From NCBI GenBank assembly GCA_963575645.1, contig OY754470.1, positions 32,098,501 to 32,162,500 on the forward strand: a stretch of DNA of 64,000 nt, in the 5' to 3' direction. Position 1 is the stretch's first letter. The number at the start of each line of letters is the position of its first letter. This DNA is from Xanthostigma xanthostigma (Eukaryota; Arthropoda; Insecta; Raphidioptera; Raphidiidae). The notes beneath the pieces are model-generated. The model was not told the origin of the DNA and searched no databases. It was given only the letters and a program-made list of their open reading frames with translations. The position numbers and the translations under genes were made by a program. This document shows, in pieces, positions 63,101 to 64,000 of the stretch.

Positions 63101-64000
63101 GCAAATGAGTACTTAAGACCAAAATTGCGATATTTTACAAAGGTAAGTCTATTTTCACTATAACATTCAGATTTGGATCATTCTCTCATAAGAAAATGCA
63201 AACTGCATATTAACCATTATTTTAACGCATACAGGCAGTTTTTACATGCTTTATGACAATTTGGGGCAAATGAGTCCTTATAGGCAAAACTGCTTTATTT
63301 CATTAAGGTAAGTCTATTTACACTATAACATTCAGGTTTGGATCATTCTCTCATAAGAAAACGCAAACTGCATATTAACCATTATTTTAACGCTGACAAG
63401 CAGTTTTTACATGCTTTACGACAATTAGGTGCAAATGAGTCCTTATAGGCAAAAGTGCTTTATTTCATGAGGGTAAGTCTATTTACACTATAACATTCAG
63501 GTTTGGATCATTCTCTCATAAGAAAATGCAAACTGCATATTTACTATCATTTTCACGCAGACAAGCAGTTTTTACATGCTTCACGACAATTGCGTGCAAA
63601 TGAGTCCTTATAGGCAAAATTGCTTTATTTTACAAAGGTAAGTCTATTTATATTATAACATTCAGGTTTAGATCATTTTCTCAAAAGATAATGCAAACTG
63701 ATCATTTCCTATTATTTTCACGCAGTCAAGCAGTTTTTACATGCTTCACGACAATTGCGTGCAAATGAGTCCTTATAAGCAAAATTGCTTTATTTAATGA
63801 GGGTAAGTCTATTTACACTATAACATTCAGGTTTAGATCATTCTCTCATAAGAAAATGCTAACTGCATATTAACCATTATTTTAACGCATACAAGCAGTT
63901 TTTACATGCTTTATGACAATTAGAGGCAAATGGGTCCTTATAGGCAAAATTGCTTTATTTCATGAAGGTTAGTCTATTTACACTATAACATTCAGGTTTG
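63101..64000 (+). repeat. Return to 25.5-26.6 kb type monomers; array continues beyond the window
   Basis: GAGTACTTAAGACC and GCATACAGGCAG monomers parallel 25570-25770. The diverged type 1 monomer recurs at 63638-63756. GCGTGCAAATG at 63757 matches 26389 (offset 37368) and base 1. One monomer is missing relative to 25.9-26.2 kb. The last bases, CATTCAGGTTTG, show the array does not end here. Confidence 0.8.
63638..63756 (+). repeat. Strongly diverged monomer, type 1, second copy
   Basis: Shares with 26270-26388 the same rare set: TATATTATAAC, CTCAAAAGATAATG, ACTGATCATTTCC and CGCAGTCAAGCAG. It differs in CATTCAGGTTTAG here against CATTCAAGTTTGG there. It helps align the 26.3-kb and 63.7-kb points of the array. 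Confidence 0.8.

Larger units (their letters stand above)
1..64000 (+). repeat. 165-bp AT-rich satellite DNA array covering the whole window
   Basis: The same unit recurs from end to end in one orientation. Measured from the landmark CAGGTTTGGATC, early copies start at 72, 237, 401 and 566, giving periods of 165, 164 and 165 bp; the 164-bp copy lost one base where GCATACAAG became GCAACAAG. Dividing the length by the period gives about 385 monomers. Nearly constant words in each copy are CATTCAGG, CTCATAAGAAAATGCAAACT, AAGCAG followed by a T-run, GACAATT, GCAAATGAGTCCTTA and GGTAAGTCTA. A monomer near nucleosome size, no genes and nested higher-order repeats are typical of eukaryotic centromeric or pericentromeric satellites; that location is inference. 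I do not recognise the family. Both array ends lie outside the window. Confidence 0.98.

Noticed and set aside
1..64000. CRISPR-like array
   Set aside because: The whole 165-bp unit repeats. There are no short repeats separated by unique spacers, and no cas genes.
1..64000. Telomere-like TTAGG in each monomer (AATTAGG)
   Set aside because: It occurs once per 165 bp and not as a tandem pentamer, so it is not telomeric DNA.
1..64000. CENP-B box
   Set aside because: I looked for the TTCG....A..CGGG pattern in the monomer and found no convincing match. CGGG is absent from the consensus.
1..64000. Bacterial or viral origin of the window
   Set aside because: There is no coding DNA, operon, phage or viral gene. 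A 64-kb homogeneous 165-bp array with nested HORs is a eukaryotic satellite pattern.
1..64000. rRNA, tRNA or snRNA genes
   Set aside because: No conserved rRNA core, cloverleaf or snRNA sequence was recognised on either strand.

Overview
The whole window is one satellite DNA array. A 165-bp tandem monomer runs head-to-tail in one orientation from base 1 to base 64000, about 385 copies by length, and the window starts and ends inside the array. One hand-counted monomer is about 31-32% G+C. No protein-coding gene, rRNA, tRNA or CRISPR array can be supported. The open frames present are short by-products of the repeat. The setting is almost certainly eukaryotic heterochromatin (centromeric or pericentromeric type): nucleosome-sized monomer, nested higher-order repeats (HORs) and no genes. 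I do not recognise the monomer as a named satellite and cannot name the species.

Layout. 1-494: leader monomers. 495-20709: family A, built on a 20-monomer HOR of about 3299 bp, with copies at 495-3577 (partial), 6708-10006 (full), 10007 onward (broken up by amplification) and 17651-20709. Inside it, 10459-16236 is a nested amplification of a 9-monomer sub-unit (1485, 1320, 1485 and 1488 bp), followed by 5-monomer (825 bp) and 3-monomer (495 bp) steps to 17556. 3578-6707 and 20710-26388: family B, mixed variants with weaker HOR order. 26389-28344: a transition to family C. 28345-47776: family C, two consecutive copies of a 9948-bp HOR; the second has lost exactly three monomers (495 bp) and gained 3 bp. 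47777-61660: shorter rearranged pieces of family C, including a 3130-bp (19-monomer) tandem. 61661-64000: local monomer duplications, then a return to the variants seen at 25.5-26.6 kb, 37368 bp upstream.

The only non-satellite DNA is an AT-rich segment of about 197 bp, present twice (28439-28635 and 38387-38583) at the same place in the two 9948-bp copies. On the minus strand it carries a core resembling a hammerhead ribozyme (CTGAAGA, a GATCC/GGATC hairpin, GAAAC). On the plus strand it begins with two overlapping AATAAA words. It lies about 95 bp inside each HOR edge, so it may mark the breakpoint used for the amplification.

There is no gene network to describe. The points of interest are the array architecture, the hammerhead-like insert, the splice-donor-like GGTAAGT in most monomers, two linked monomer haplotypes, and CG/TG variation that may record past cytosine methylation.
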